Shown here: positions 1 to 6,126 of the stretch, piece by piece
Layout: each line of letters opens with the position of its first letter
Position numbering within the stretch: position 1 is the stretch's first letter
NCBI GenBank assembly: GCA_934700265.1
Contig: CAKUXH010000026.1
Span: 1 to 11,451, forward strand
Reading direction: 5' to 3'
DNA: 11,451 nt
DNA from: an uncultured Opitutales bacterium
GTDB taxonomy: Bacteria; Verrucomicrobiota; Verrucomicrobiia; Opitutales; UBA9783
The notes under the pieces: generated by a model
Database searches by the model: none
Seen by the model: the letters and a program-made list of their open reading frames with translations, nothing else
Told to the model about the DNA's origin: nothing
Made by a program: the position numbers and the translations under genes

Positions 1-349
1 CCACATAGATTTTATCAAAGATTTCATATCCAACACCTGAACCTGCAGGAACACCTTTTTCAACTAAATTCATTCGAATATTGTAAACAGATTTTTGAGG
101 CACTAAAATTGAATGTCCACCATTGGTCAGTTGATAAGGGATGCCCTGTTCTTCTAACAATGCAACAACTTCTGCCATATCTTTTGAAGATAAACCTCCA
201 TATAAAAGTTGCATTTGCGGTTTATTGATCCAATATAAAAAAATAGAAAATCCTAAAATTATAGCAAATATTGATGCGGAAAGTGACATCTTTTGTCCCG
301 CTTTCAATTGTTGCCAAAAATCCTTAATCTGTTCTACAAATGTACGCAT
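1..349 (-). CDS. fliF: FliF, flagellar MS-ring protein (N-terminal part, cut by window edge)
   Basis: FliF multimerises in the inner membrane to form the MS ring, the base on which the flagellar rod, C ring and export gate assemble. The 116 residues visible begin with a short cytoplasmic, helical N-terminus, then one transmembrane segment at about residues 22-43. The conserved periplasmic ring-building motif follows: YGGLSSKDMAEVV near 50-62, then ILVP, an IRM-type motif and GSGVGYEIFDK near 103-113. All of these are family hallmarks, so the identification is firm. The ATG at 349 is 9 bases after the fliE stop, consistent with translation inside one operon; no clear Shine-Dalgarno is seen. 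The reading frame is open to the window edge, so roughly four fifths of the protein (usually about 550 residues) is missing. Confidence 0.95.
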   Translation of the reverse strand, partial: MRTFVEQIKDFWQQLKAGQKMSLSASIFAIILGFSIFLYWINKPQMQLLYGGLSSKDMAEVVALLEEQGIPYQLTNGGHSILVPQKSVYNIRMNLVEKGVPAGSGVGYEIFDKIYV

Positions 350-358
350 TTACGTTTA

Positions 359-763
359 TTAAATAGACATTCGTGTCAATTCTTTAAAACCTTCAACGAG
401 CTTATTACGCATCTCTAAAAGCAGCGTAAAAGCAATCCCTGCTTCTTGCGTCGCCAAAACACTTTGATGCAAATTATCGGAACGACCACTTAAAACATCA
501 AATGTTGCTTCCTGGGCTATGTGCTGTTTATTATCAACCCAATTAACAAAATTCTCTATCGGTTTTTCTGCTCCAACTAAATTTTTGCTATCTCCCGCTT
601 CAACATTCCCCAATCTAATCGTATCGTGATTGGTTGAACCTAACACCTCCGCCAAATTCTGCTTTGCAGCATCCCAAGCTTGTCGTGTCGATGGTTTTAA
701 CGGTAAACGATCGATAACATTTTGTTGAAATAACGAATTGGATCCAAATTTTCCTATTTCCAT
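359..763 (-). CDS. fliE: FliE, flagellar hook-basal body junction protein
   Basis: FliE links the MS ring (FliF) to the proximal rod and is an early export substrate of the flagellar type III apparatus. The C-terminal half carries the family signature: a DNLHQSVLATQEAG helix, a hydrophobic stretch, then MRNKLVEGFKELTRM close to the end, matching the usual RNKLv-aYqEimrM motif. The N-terminal half is variable, as in the family. I start at the ATG at 763 because a GAGGAA Shine-Dalgarno lies 7 bases before it. A TTG at 778 would extend the frame by five residues but would put that ribosome-binding site inside the coding region. The product is 134 residues, somewhat longer than typical enterobacterial FliE (about 104). 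It sits between flgC (31-base gap) and fliF (9-base gap). Confidence 0.93.
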   Translation of the reverse strand: MEIGKFGSNSLFQQNVIDRLPLKPSTRQAWDAAKQNLAEVLGSTNHDTIRLGNVEAGDSKNLVGAEKPIENFVNWVDNKQHIAQEATFDVLSGRSDNLHQSVLATQEAGIAFTLLLEMRNKLVEGFKELTRMSI

Positions 764-794
764 AAAAATTTTCCTCAACTATATGTATAGCATA

Positions 795-1199
795 TTACTT
801 GCCAAGTTGTAATGTTTTCTGAGCCATCGAATAAGAAAGTTTAAAAGCTTTTAAATTTGCTTCATAACACCGCGAGGCAACCATCATATCTACCATTTCT
901 TTCGACATCTTCACATTCGGCATCTGCACCATACCATTTTTATCTGCATGTGGATGCCCTGGATTATAAACCACATCCCCCATCGTTTTATCACTTTTTA
1001 TTTCTTTTACATGAACAGAAGAAACACCTTCATTATCTAAAATACTTTCAAAAACAGGTACTTTCCGTTGATAAGGTTTACCGTTAGGACCTTTTGTTGT
1101 TTGTGCATTAGCTATATTTTCAGAAATTAATCGCATTTGTAACTTATGAGCTGCCAACGCATTAGCTGACATATCTAATCCTGAAATCAAATTCGACAT
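795..1199 (-). CDS. flgC: FlgC, flagellar proximal rod protein
   Basis: FlgC forms part of the proximal rod, the drive shaft crossing the periplasm. The N-terminal rod motif is present, with SGLDMSANALAAHKLQMRLI followed by SENIANAQT, then a PYQRKVPVF stretch. The middle has the YNPGHPHAD type motif and PNVKMSKEMVDMMVASRCYEANL, ending in a C-terminal amphipathic helix of the kind that packs against the N-terminal one. The length of 134 residues is typical. The ATG at 1199 is preceded by AAGAGG at 5-6 bases, so this start is well supported. It follows flgB with a 14-base gap and precedes fliE, the normal order for these early basal-body genes. Confidence 0.97.
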   Translation of the reverse strand: MSNLISGLDMSANALAAHKLQMRLISENIANAQTTKGPNGKPYQRKVPVFESILDNEGVSSVHVKEIKSDKTMGDVVYNPGHPHADKNGMVQMPNVKMSKEMVDMMVASRCYEANLKAFKLSYSMAQKTLQLGK

Positions 1200-1213
1200 A
1201 ATTACCTCTTAAT

Positions 1214-1597
1214 TTAGAAAGCGTTACCTGTTATGGCACTTCGTGTAATTTTTAAGGCATCATCAGCTACCTTTAAAAGAAATTGATGACGCAAGTTATT
1301 CTCATTCATTCGCAATAACTCACGATCCAACTCAACATTATTACCTGAAGCATTCGTAGAACCAGTAAGATCTGTTTTTAAAACAGGGGTCGCATCTTCA
1401 AACTCTCCAACTGCACCTTGTTCCAATAACGCTGCTAAATGATTTTCAAAATTTGCATCCACATCTTGCCGTTTATAATGCGGTGTCTGTGAATTTGCAA
1501 TGTTCGCACTTAAAGCCTTCTGCCGTAAAGTTACAGCATCCATCTGTTTTTTTGCTAAGCTATAATTAGCTCCCAATGATTCTGATATACCTGTCAT
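1214..1597 (-). CDS. flgB: FlgB, flagellar proximal rod protein
   Basis: FlgB is the proximal rod subunit that contacts FliE and FlgC. The N-terminal family motif is visible as VTLRQKALSANIANSQTPHYKR followed by DVDANFE. The C-terminal rod helix reads ELDRELLRMNENNLRHQFLL and then a DALKITRSAI segment, aligning with the family's VDLDREM-x-EN-lrY pattern. At 127 residues it is close to family length. It is the first gene of the flgB-flgC-fliE-fliF run on the minus strand. An AGGTG run lies very close to the ATG (spacing about 1-3), a poor Shine-Dalgarno position. The region just upstream contains a sigma-54-like promoter, which would give an almost leaderless transcript. Confidence 0.95.
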   Translation of the reverse strand: MTGISESLGANYSLAKKQMDAVTLRQKALSANIANSQTPHYKRQDVDANFENHLAALLEQGAVGEFEDATPVLKTDLTGSTNASGNNVELDRELLRMNENNLRHQFLLKVADDALKITRSAITGNAF

Positions 1598-1611
1598 GAC
1601 ACCTATTTAGC

Positions 1612-1627
1612 AGCATTTTACATGCCA
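1612..1627 (-). promoter_or_regulatory. Sigma-54-type (-24/-12) promoter candidate for the flgB operon
   Basis: Read on the minus strand the site is TGGCATGTAAAATGCT. It has the invariant GG and GC dinucleotides separated by exactly 10 bases and matches 14 of the 16 positions of TGGCACG-N4-TTGCW, the N positions counted as matching. Sigma-54 drives many flagellar operons in Alphaproteobacteria such as Caulobacter, so the context fits. The predicted transcription start would fall only about 3-5 bases before the flgB ATG, which is unusual. Whether this genome encodes RpoN is not visible here. Confidence 0.4.
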
Positions 1628-1684
1628 AAAATATCAAATCAGGCAATCATCAAAACAATATTATTACAAATTTCTCTTACTTTT

Positions 1685-1722
1685 ACTTTAAATAAAACAT
1701 CGGCAAGAGCCCCCTTGCCGAT
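1685..1722 (-). terminator. Rho-independent terminator after the 1809-2471 gene
   Basis: A perfect 9-bp inverted repeat (ATCGGCAAG at 1699-1707 against CTTGCCGAT at 1714-1722) with a 6-base loop is followed on the minus strand by GTTTTATTT. It lies about 90 bases past the stop of the exported-protein gene and about 100 bases before flgB. It therefore separates that gene from the flagellar operon. The T-tract is interrupted, so termination may be incomplete. Confidence 0.65.
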
Positions 1723-1808
1723 ATATAACTACCTCTTAAAAACATGCTTTCCAATTCAAACAACCATCACATTTGAGCTCAGCGCTTCTATTTTCATTAA
1801 CATTTATC

Positions 1809-2471
1809 TTACTCTACTTCCATAGGAATAGAACGAAGCACCGAAGTCTTTTCTTGAACTGCATCTTTTTGTGGTGATGTCTCGTTCGAATTCTGTATTG
1901 AACTAGAACCACTCTCTGACATTGGTATCACTGGCTTTGTACCTTCTTCATCTTCATCGTTTAAAAAATCTTCTACTGTATAACCCCCATCGTCATCGTA
2001 TGGCCATTCACCATTTTCATTGTAATATGCAACAGAATCTTGCGCTTTCTGAAATGCACGAAGGCCATTTTCTATCCTTTTTGCTTTTTCTTTTATTATA
2101 TCTAACAATCGAGAAAACTCCTGTTCATAAGATCCACCATTTTCTATTTTTCTTATCAAAATTCTTTCCGTAACACTAAAAACATTTTCCGCACTTACAA
2201 TATTAACAACCCTAAAAATACAACACAATAAAGTAGCAATCTTCTGATATTTTTTCCCTGGTAAGGTAAAACCACTGATTATATCCCAATTGTTCTCTAT
2301 CAAGTTAATTTTGTGCGCCAAAATATCATCAACATCAATTCCCACATTTTTAACGATATTTCCCATCTTTTCTTCAGCCCACGTCTCTGCTTTTAAACAA
2401 GGACAAATGCTAAACATACACAAAGCAAAATAAACTAATGTTACAAATCTCATACGAATTTTATAAACCAT
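1809..2471 (-). CDS. Hypothetical exported protein with acidic, low-complexity C-terminus
   Basis: I do not recognise this gene. The N-terminus looks like a Sec signal peptide: basic residues (KIRMR), a hydrophobic core FVTLVYFALCMF, and a cleavage region ending CLKA before ETWAEE. The mature part is mostly helical. Residues about 120-147 look coiled-coil-like and highly charged. The last 65 residues are rich in D, E, G and S (a YDDDGGYTVEDF stretch, then NDEDEEG and serine-rich sequence) and are probably disordered. The ATG at 2471 is chosen because AGGAAA lies about 7 bases upstream, giving 220 residues. A TTG at 2489 would swallow that site. A third option is a leaderless start at 2453, since TTGACA-18-TATAAA overlaps the 5' end. 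It is followed by a hairpin terminator. Periplasmic or secreted location is inferred. Confidence 0.7.
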   Translation of the reverse strand: MVYKIRMRFVTLVYFALCMFSICPCLKAETWAEEKMGNIVKNVGIDVDDILAHKINLIENNWDIISGFTLPGKKYQKIATLLCCIFRVVNIVSAENVFSVTERILIRKIENGGSYEQEFSRLLDIIKEKAKRIENGLRAFQKAQDSVAYYNENGEWPYDDDGGYTVEDFLNDEDEEGTKPVIPMSESGSSSIQNSNETSPQKDAVQEKTSVLRSIPMEVE

Positions 2472-2491
2472 ATTGACTTTTCCTGTCAAGA

Positions 2492-2523
2492 TTATTACAT
2501 TACTTTTATTATGGATGTAATAA
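2492..2523. promoter_or_regulatory. Operator-like inverted repeat between divergent genes
   Basis: TTATTACAT at 2492-2500 and ATGTAATAA at 2515-2523 form a perfect 9-bp dyad with a 14-bp spacer. It lies just upstream of the minus-strand exported-protein gene, in the 152-bp divergent region shared with the plus-strand gene at 2624. The half-site spacing of about two helical turns would suit a dimeric regulator. The background is very A/T-rich and no regulator gene is adjacent, so this is only a candidate. Confidence 0.3.
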
Positions 2524-2623
2524 AAATTAAATCAATTTTTCTATTTTTTTTACTGACCTATAAACTATTCAGTTATGAGTACCCTTTAAGAAATTAACAA
2601 AGAACCAACAAATAGTTCATATA

Positions 2624-3841
2624 ATGATGAAGAAAAATGATTTTAATTCACGTCCTATTCAAGGAGATACAAAAAACAAATTTTGCGTACAAATAAAAGT
2701 TCATGTAAAAAATGAAAAAGAAGAAGTTAAAATTCAAGAAATATTTAATAAACATTATACTTCTTCAAATACAAAAGCCTTTGAAAGTGCTATTAGTCCT
2801 TTAAAAACCCTTTGGGGCGTTCATATAGAACACCTTATACAAGATGTAAAAGTTTTTCATAATAATTTGATTAGCTTAAATAATCAAAATTTTATCGTAC
2901 TACAAAAGCAAATAAAAAACTTCGTACTATCTCACAAAAATTTACGCACAACTGATAGCGAATTTAGTTTTTTAGCTGATTTTCGAGATATACATTCGCT
3001 AAAACTTCTTAATCCTACTCAAATAACTCGCATTGAAATTCATGGATTTACAACCCGAGATATGTGTCCTTGTTGCTTTACTCACATGGGATTATTTTAT
3101 GATCGATTAAAAGAAGCTTTGCAAAATCATTTAAGAATTGAAAAAAATTCTATGTTTTATACTTTTATACAAAACTTAAACATACCTAAAGACAATCCTC
3201 CTATCGAACTTGCATTCTACATTTCATCATCGATACAATTAGGTTTACAAGAATTTGCAGACAGTATTTACCCAAGTTATAATTATGTATCTGGAATGCC
3301 TATATACCAAAACTCAGTGGACCAAATAACTAAATTTTATCCCGAATTTTCTCAGTCATTTGCACATTTGCCTTCTGAAGGTATCTTTTGCACATTTATA
3401 AGAGACAATAATCCTAATTGGTCATTACAATATTATGCTCCATCTGAAGAAAAACAATGGACCGCAAAAAATTCTAGTATCGGTAAAATTCAAATACCCA
3501 AATCCAACACAAAACCAGAATTCACATCTAATCTAATCAAATGCAGCCTTAATAATGGAAAAGACTGTGTTTTTACTATAACTCAACAAGGATTATTAAA
3601 ATGCAAAACACACTCTAACGGAAGAATAACTCCTAATACTTACACCATAACTATTCCTAATTCAAATTTGAACTTTATTCAGGACAATACTTTTCGCAAT
3701 CTTATACAGCCATGGATTACCGAACAAGTTTTTAACTTTGCAATAGGAAAAGCTAATTCTTTAAATATTAATGAAAAAGGCTTTGAATCGTCTGACAGTA
3801 ATTTCAACAATTTCTTAAATTCGCCGAGTCTTGAACCATAA
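2624..3841 (+). CDS. Hypothetical protein with a deaminase-like zinc motif (DSE...CPCC), possible effector
   Basis: I cannot assign a named family. The 405-residue product has no signal peptide or membrane segment. What stands out is DSE at residues 111-113 at the start of a helix, then a strand-like ITRIEIHGF (134-142) leading into RDMCPCCFTHM (145-155) and a further helix. A likely strand, IELAFYISSS, follows at 194-203. The order [H/C/D]-x-E, strand, C-x-x-C on a helix, strand is that of the zinc-dependent nucleotide/nucleic-acid deaminase superfamily, in which the Glu is catalytic. Asp in place of His/Cys as first ligand is unusual though seen in some clades. The strands expected before the DSE helix are not obvious. 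Residues 250-405 have no recognisable features. The frame is markedly A/T-rich and on the opposite strand to its neighbours. ATG 2624 and ATG 2627 are both possible starts; no Shine-Dalgarno is seen. Confidence 0.75.
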   Translation: MMKKNDFNSRPIQGDTKNKFCVQIKVHVKNEKEEVKIQEIFNKHYTSSNTKAFESAISPLKTLWGVHIEHLIQDVKVFHNNLISLNNQNFIVLQKQIKNFVLSHKNLRTTDSEFSFLADFRDIHSLKLLNPTQITRIEIHGFTTRDMCPCCFTHMGLFYDRLKEALQNHLRIEKNSMFYTFIQNLNIPKDNPPIELAFYISSSIQLGLQEFADSIYPSYNYVSGMPIYQNSVDQITKFYPEFSQSFAHLPSEGIFCTFIRDNNPNWSLQYYAPSEEKQWTAKNSSIGKIQIPKSNTKPEFTSNLIKCSLNNGKDCVFTITQQGLLKCKTHSNGRITPNTYTITIPNSNLNFIQDNTFRNLIQPWITEQVFNFAIGKANSLNINEKGFESSDSNFNNFLNSPSLEP

Positions 3842-4993
3842 ACTCGTGAAAAAAATGCAACCATTTATGCTCAACATCGCTATATTAACGGCAGTATAAT
3901 TCCCTAGCCAAGTAGCCAAGCAACTATAAGCAAATGGCCCTATTGCACTGAATAAACAAACATACCCACCTAAAGTTGCATAACCAATAGCATGCTGCTC
4001 TTTTGAAAGCGTCCACGCTGGAAGGCTATAAGATAAAATATGATTAAAACTCCACCCCAAGGCACTTGTTAAAACAAACATTATTTTCCCAACTGGCTCA
4101 GATAAAAAAATAATAGCAATATTAAGGCAAATTAAATTAACAATAAGCCCTAAAAATATCTGTTTCGAACGATAACGGCTATATATCCACGCAATTAACG
4201 GATTAAACAATAGCTCCAACAAACCTATTGGTAAAAAAACTTGGAATATAACAGCTAATGGAATTTTTTGCTCTATTGCAAATTCTGACAAATGAAATGC
4301 GATAGCTGTTGCCTGCAAATTTTGTAACGCTATCATTAACACCCCCCATTTAAATAAACTCGGGAAATTTTTTAAAATTAACCCAAATTTCCTAAAAGAC
4401 TGTGCCTGTAAAGATTGTATTCTTGGTAAATTATGAGATATAAAAACAACAATCATCATAAAAGTAATTACCCAACAAGTAAGAATACAATTCCAAAATT
4501 TAAAAAGATCGAACTTTGATAAAACAAACAAAACACTTCCGCCAAAACAAACAACCAATGTAGTATGCAACATTCCTACCCAAGCACATTGACGATCTTC
4601 ACAAATAGAAGCTGTATAAGTACGTGTCAAAGCAGGTAATAACCCTTGTCCACATAAACGAAGCCCCCAATAAGCTATTACCAAAAAAATAAAAGATACC
4701 CGTGAATCTAATTCTTTATTAGTTATTCCTAAAATTATCAGCAAACTAACTGCAAAAATAAAATAAACGCTCTGAAAACTCTTTCTTAATTGAAACGACT
4801 TTCCCAAAAAACAAATCACTAAAGGTAAACAAAAACTAGCAAACAACGTACCCAACGTGTAAGCTAAAGAAAAACCTGCCTCTGATAAAGTAACATGCGC
4901 CTTCAAAAAAGGCTTCAAAGCAGAAATAAATGGTGATCTTCCCAAGATAGAAGGAAGTAATAACAATGTACTTAACCATAGAAATTTTTTCAT
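3815..4993 (-). CDS. MFS-type membrane transporter
   Basis: The 392-residue product is almost entirely hydrophobic, with about 12 predicted transmembrane helices in two groups of six separated by a basic cytoplasmic loop near residues 186-212. This is the topology of the Major Facilitator Superfamily. A short charged loop near 64-72 (GKSFQLRK) between helices 2 and 3 and the GQGLLPALTRTYTAS helix near 115-129 also fit that fold. The substrate cannot be inferred. MFS carriers are common in intracellular bacteria for metabolite uptake or drug efflux. It begins MKKF at 4993 without a clear Shine-Dalgarno, diverges from the plus-strand gene at 5090, and its last 27 bases overlap the 3' end of the convergent 2624-3841 gene. 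Membership of the superfamily is fairly sure; the function is unknown. Confidence 0.85.
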   Translation of the reverse strand: MKKFLWLSTLLLLPSILGRSPFISALKPFLKAHVTLSEAGFSLAYTLGTLFASFCLPLVICFLGKSFQLRKSFQSVYFIFAVSLLIILGITNKELDSRVSFIFLVIAYWGLRLCGQGLLPALTRTYTASICEDRQCAWVGMLHTTLVVCFGGSVLFVLSKFDLFKFWNCILTCWVITFMMIVVFISHNLPRIQSLQAQSFRKFGLILKNFPSLFKWGVLMIALQNLQATAIAFHLSEFAIEQKIPLAVIFQVFLPIGLLELLFNPLIAWIYSRYRSKQIFLGLIVNLICLNIAIIFLSEPVGKIMFVLTSALGWSFNHILSYSLPAWTLSKEQHAIGYATLGGYVCLFSAIGPFAYSCLATWLGNYTAVNIAMLSINGCIFFTSLWFKTRRI

Positions 4994-5089
4994 ACATGTA
5001 TATTTTTCAAAAAGAAAAATTTATGCCAATCATTTTAACAAAAAAAATTTCCCCTAAATATTTATAAAATATGACCGATTTTATTTAAC

Positions 5090-5755
5090 ATGAAAATTTT
5101 TCAGATTATAATACACTTATTTCTATTTTCTTCTTGTCTAAAAGCAGATCAGATCGATCTAATTTTGTTATCAGGACATTCTATAAAAAAAGAAAACTTG
5201 ATTACCATTTTAGCAACCTATCCTAAACTTTTAAAAACATGCCGATATTTTATAAACACTCTTCCCCCTCACACATCAATAAAGACAAATTTTTTAAAAC
5301 TATGGCATCAAATTGAAAAAGATAATGATATATCAGCTAAAGATTTCTGCAAAATTCATCACCTTTGCTTTTCATCAACATGGTCGAAAGATATTTTAAA
5401 ACTCCTATTAATTCCCCAATCAGATGTAAGCTGTTTCTTTAGCTTCGAAGAAAATTTTCAACGATTTAATATAAAAAATTGGCTACAGGATTTGCATATG
5501 TTTCACGCTGCACCTTGCGGTCCTTTATTTTCTTTTTTACAAAAAGATAAATGCATTTATATTACCGAAGAACAACGCTACATTTGGGAACTTTTAGACT
5601 GCCTTTATCTTGCACAAAAACAAAACCTAAACACAAATAGCGCACTTCATCTCTTTGAAATACGCTTCAAAATAAGCCAAAGAAATGACATATTCACATA
5701 TGCCATTCTCTTAAAAGCTCTACACATGCGTTGTGCAGATATGGCAACTATTTAG
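5090..5755 (+). CDS. Hypothetical exported cysteine-rich protein
   Basis: I do not recognise this family. The first 19 residues resemble a Sec signal peptide: MKIF, a hydrophobic core IIIHLFLF, then SSCLKA before DQID. The Cys at 16 gives a weak lipobox (FSSC), so lipoprotein processing cannot be excluded. The mature part of about 200 residues has eight cysteines (51, 87, 93, 115, 143, 155, 171, 215). This is notable for an AT-rich genome and compatible with disulfide bonds in the periplasm or outside the cell. It is probably mainly helical, with many Phe, Leu and Lys. The ATG at 5090 has no evident Shine-Dalgarno. The gene is on the plus strand, divergent from the MFS gene, and its last 8 bases overlap the end of rplS on the other strand. 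Confidence 0.7.
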   Translation: MKIFQIIIHLFLFSSCLKADQIDLILLSGHSIKKENLITILATYPKLLKTCRYFINTLPPHTSIKTNFLKLWHQIEKDNDISAKDFCKIHHLCFSSTWSKDILKLLLIPQSDVSCFFSFEENFQRFNIKNWLQDLHMFHAAPCGPLFSFLQKDKCIYITEEQRYIWELLDCLYLAQKQNLNTNSALHLFEIRFKISQRNDIFTYAILLKALHMRCADMATI

Positions 5756-6116
5756 TAGCAGCAAAACGCTTTTCTTTAACCTGACTAGCGGCTTTACCAA
5801 TACGGCCACGTAAATAGTACATTTTTGCAGAACGCAAAACAACACTTTCTTTTGTGACTTCAATTTTAGAAATGTTGGGCGATTGTAAAGGAAACACACG
5901 TTCTACTCCAAAACCAGAAACAACCCGACGAACGGTAAAAGTTTCTGAAATTCCAGATCCTTTACGAGAAATTACAATCCCTGTAAACACCTGGATACGT
6001 TCTTTCCCATTTTCGCTAACACGAATGGAAACAGAAACCTCATCTCCAACTTTAAAAGGGTTATGTATATTTTTTACTTGATCTGCAGTAACTTCATTAA
6101 GAATAGCTTGGCTCAT
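5748..6116 (-). CDS. rplS: 50S ribosomal protein L19
   Basis: L19 sits at the interface of the 50S and 30S subunits and contributes to an intersubunit bridge. The family pattern is clear: an N-terminal helix, then FKVGDEVSVSIRV, a GKERIQVFTGIVISRKGSG stretch, FTVRRVVSGFGVERVFPLQSP and IEVTKESVVLRSAKMYYLRGRIGKAA. The product has 122 residues, close to the usual 115-130. It is the last gene of the rpsP-trmD-rplS operon, 10 bases after trmD. There is no Shine-Dalgarno in the A/T-rich gap. No terminator is visible after it, since its last 8 bases are shared with the convergent gene at 5090-5755. Confidence 0.97.
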   Translation of the reverse strand: MSQAILNEVTADQVKNIHNPFKVGDEVSVSIRVSENGKERIQVFTGIVISRKGSGISETFTVRRVVSGFGVERVFPLQSPNISKIEVTKESVVLRSAKMYYLRGRIGKAASQVKEKRFAATK

Positions 6117-6126
6117 TTTATATTTA

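Noticed and set aside
1622..1825. A 67-codon plus-strand frame between flgB and the exported-protein gene
   Set aside because: It runs through the hairpin terminator and the sigma-54-like site, has no ribosome-binding site, and its product is low-complexity.
2620..2625. TATAAT overlapping the start codon of the 2624 gene
   Set aside because: Use as a -10 element would put the transcript start after the only good start codon, and no -35 lies at normal spacing (TTAACA is 20 bases away).
3679..3864. A minus-strand frame opposite the end of the 2624 gene
   Set aside because: It overlaps both the 2624 gene and the MFS gene in another frame, with no ribosome-binding site or recognisable product.
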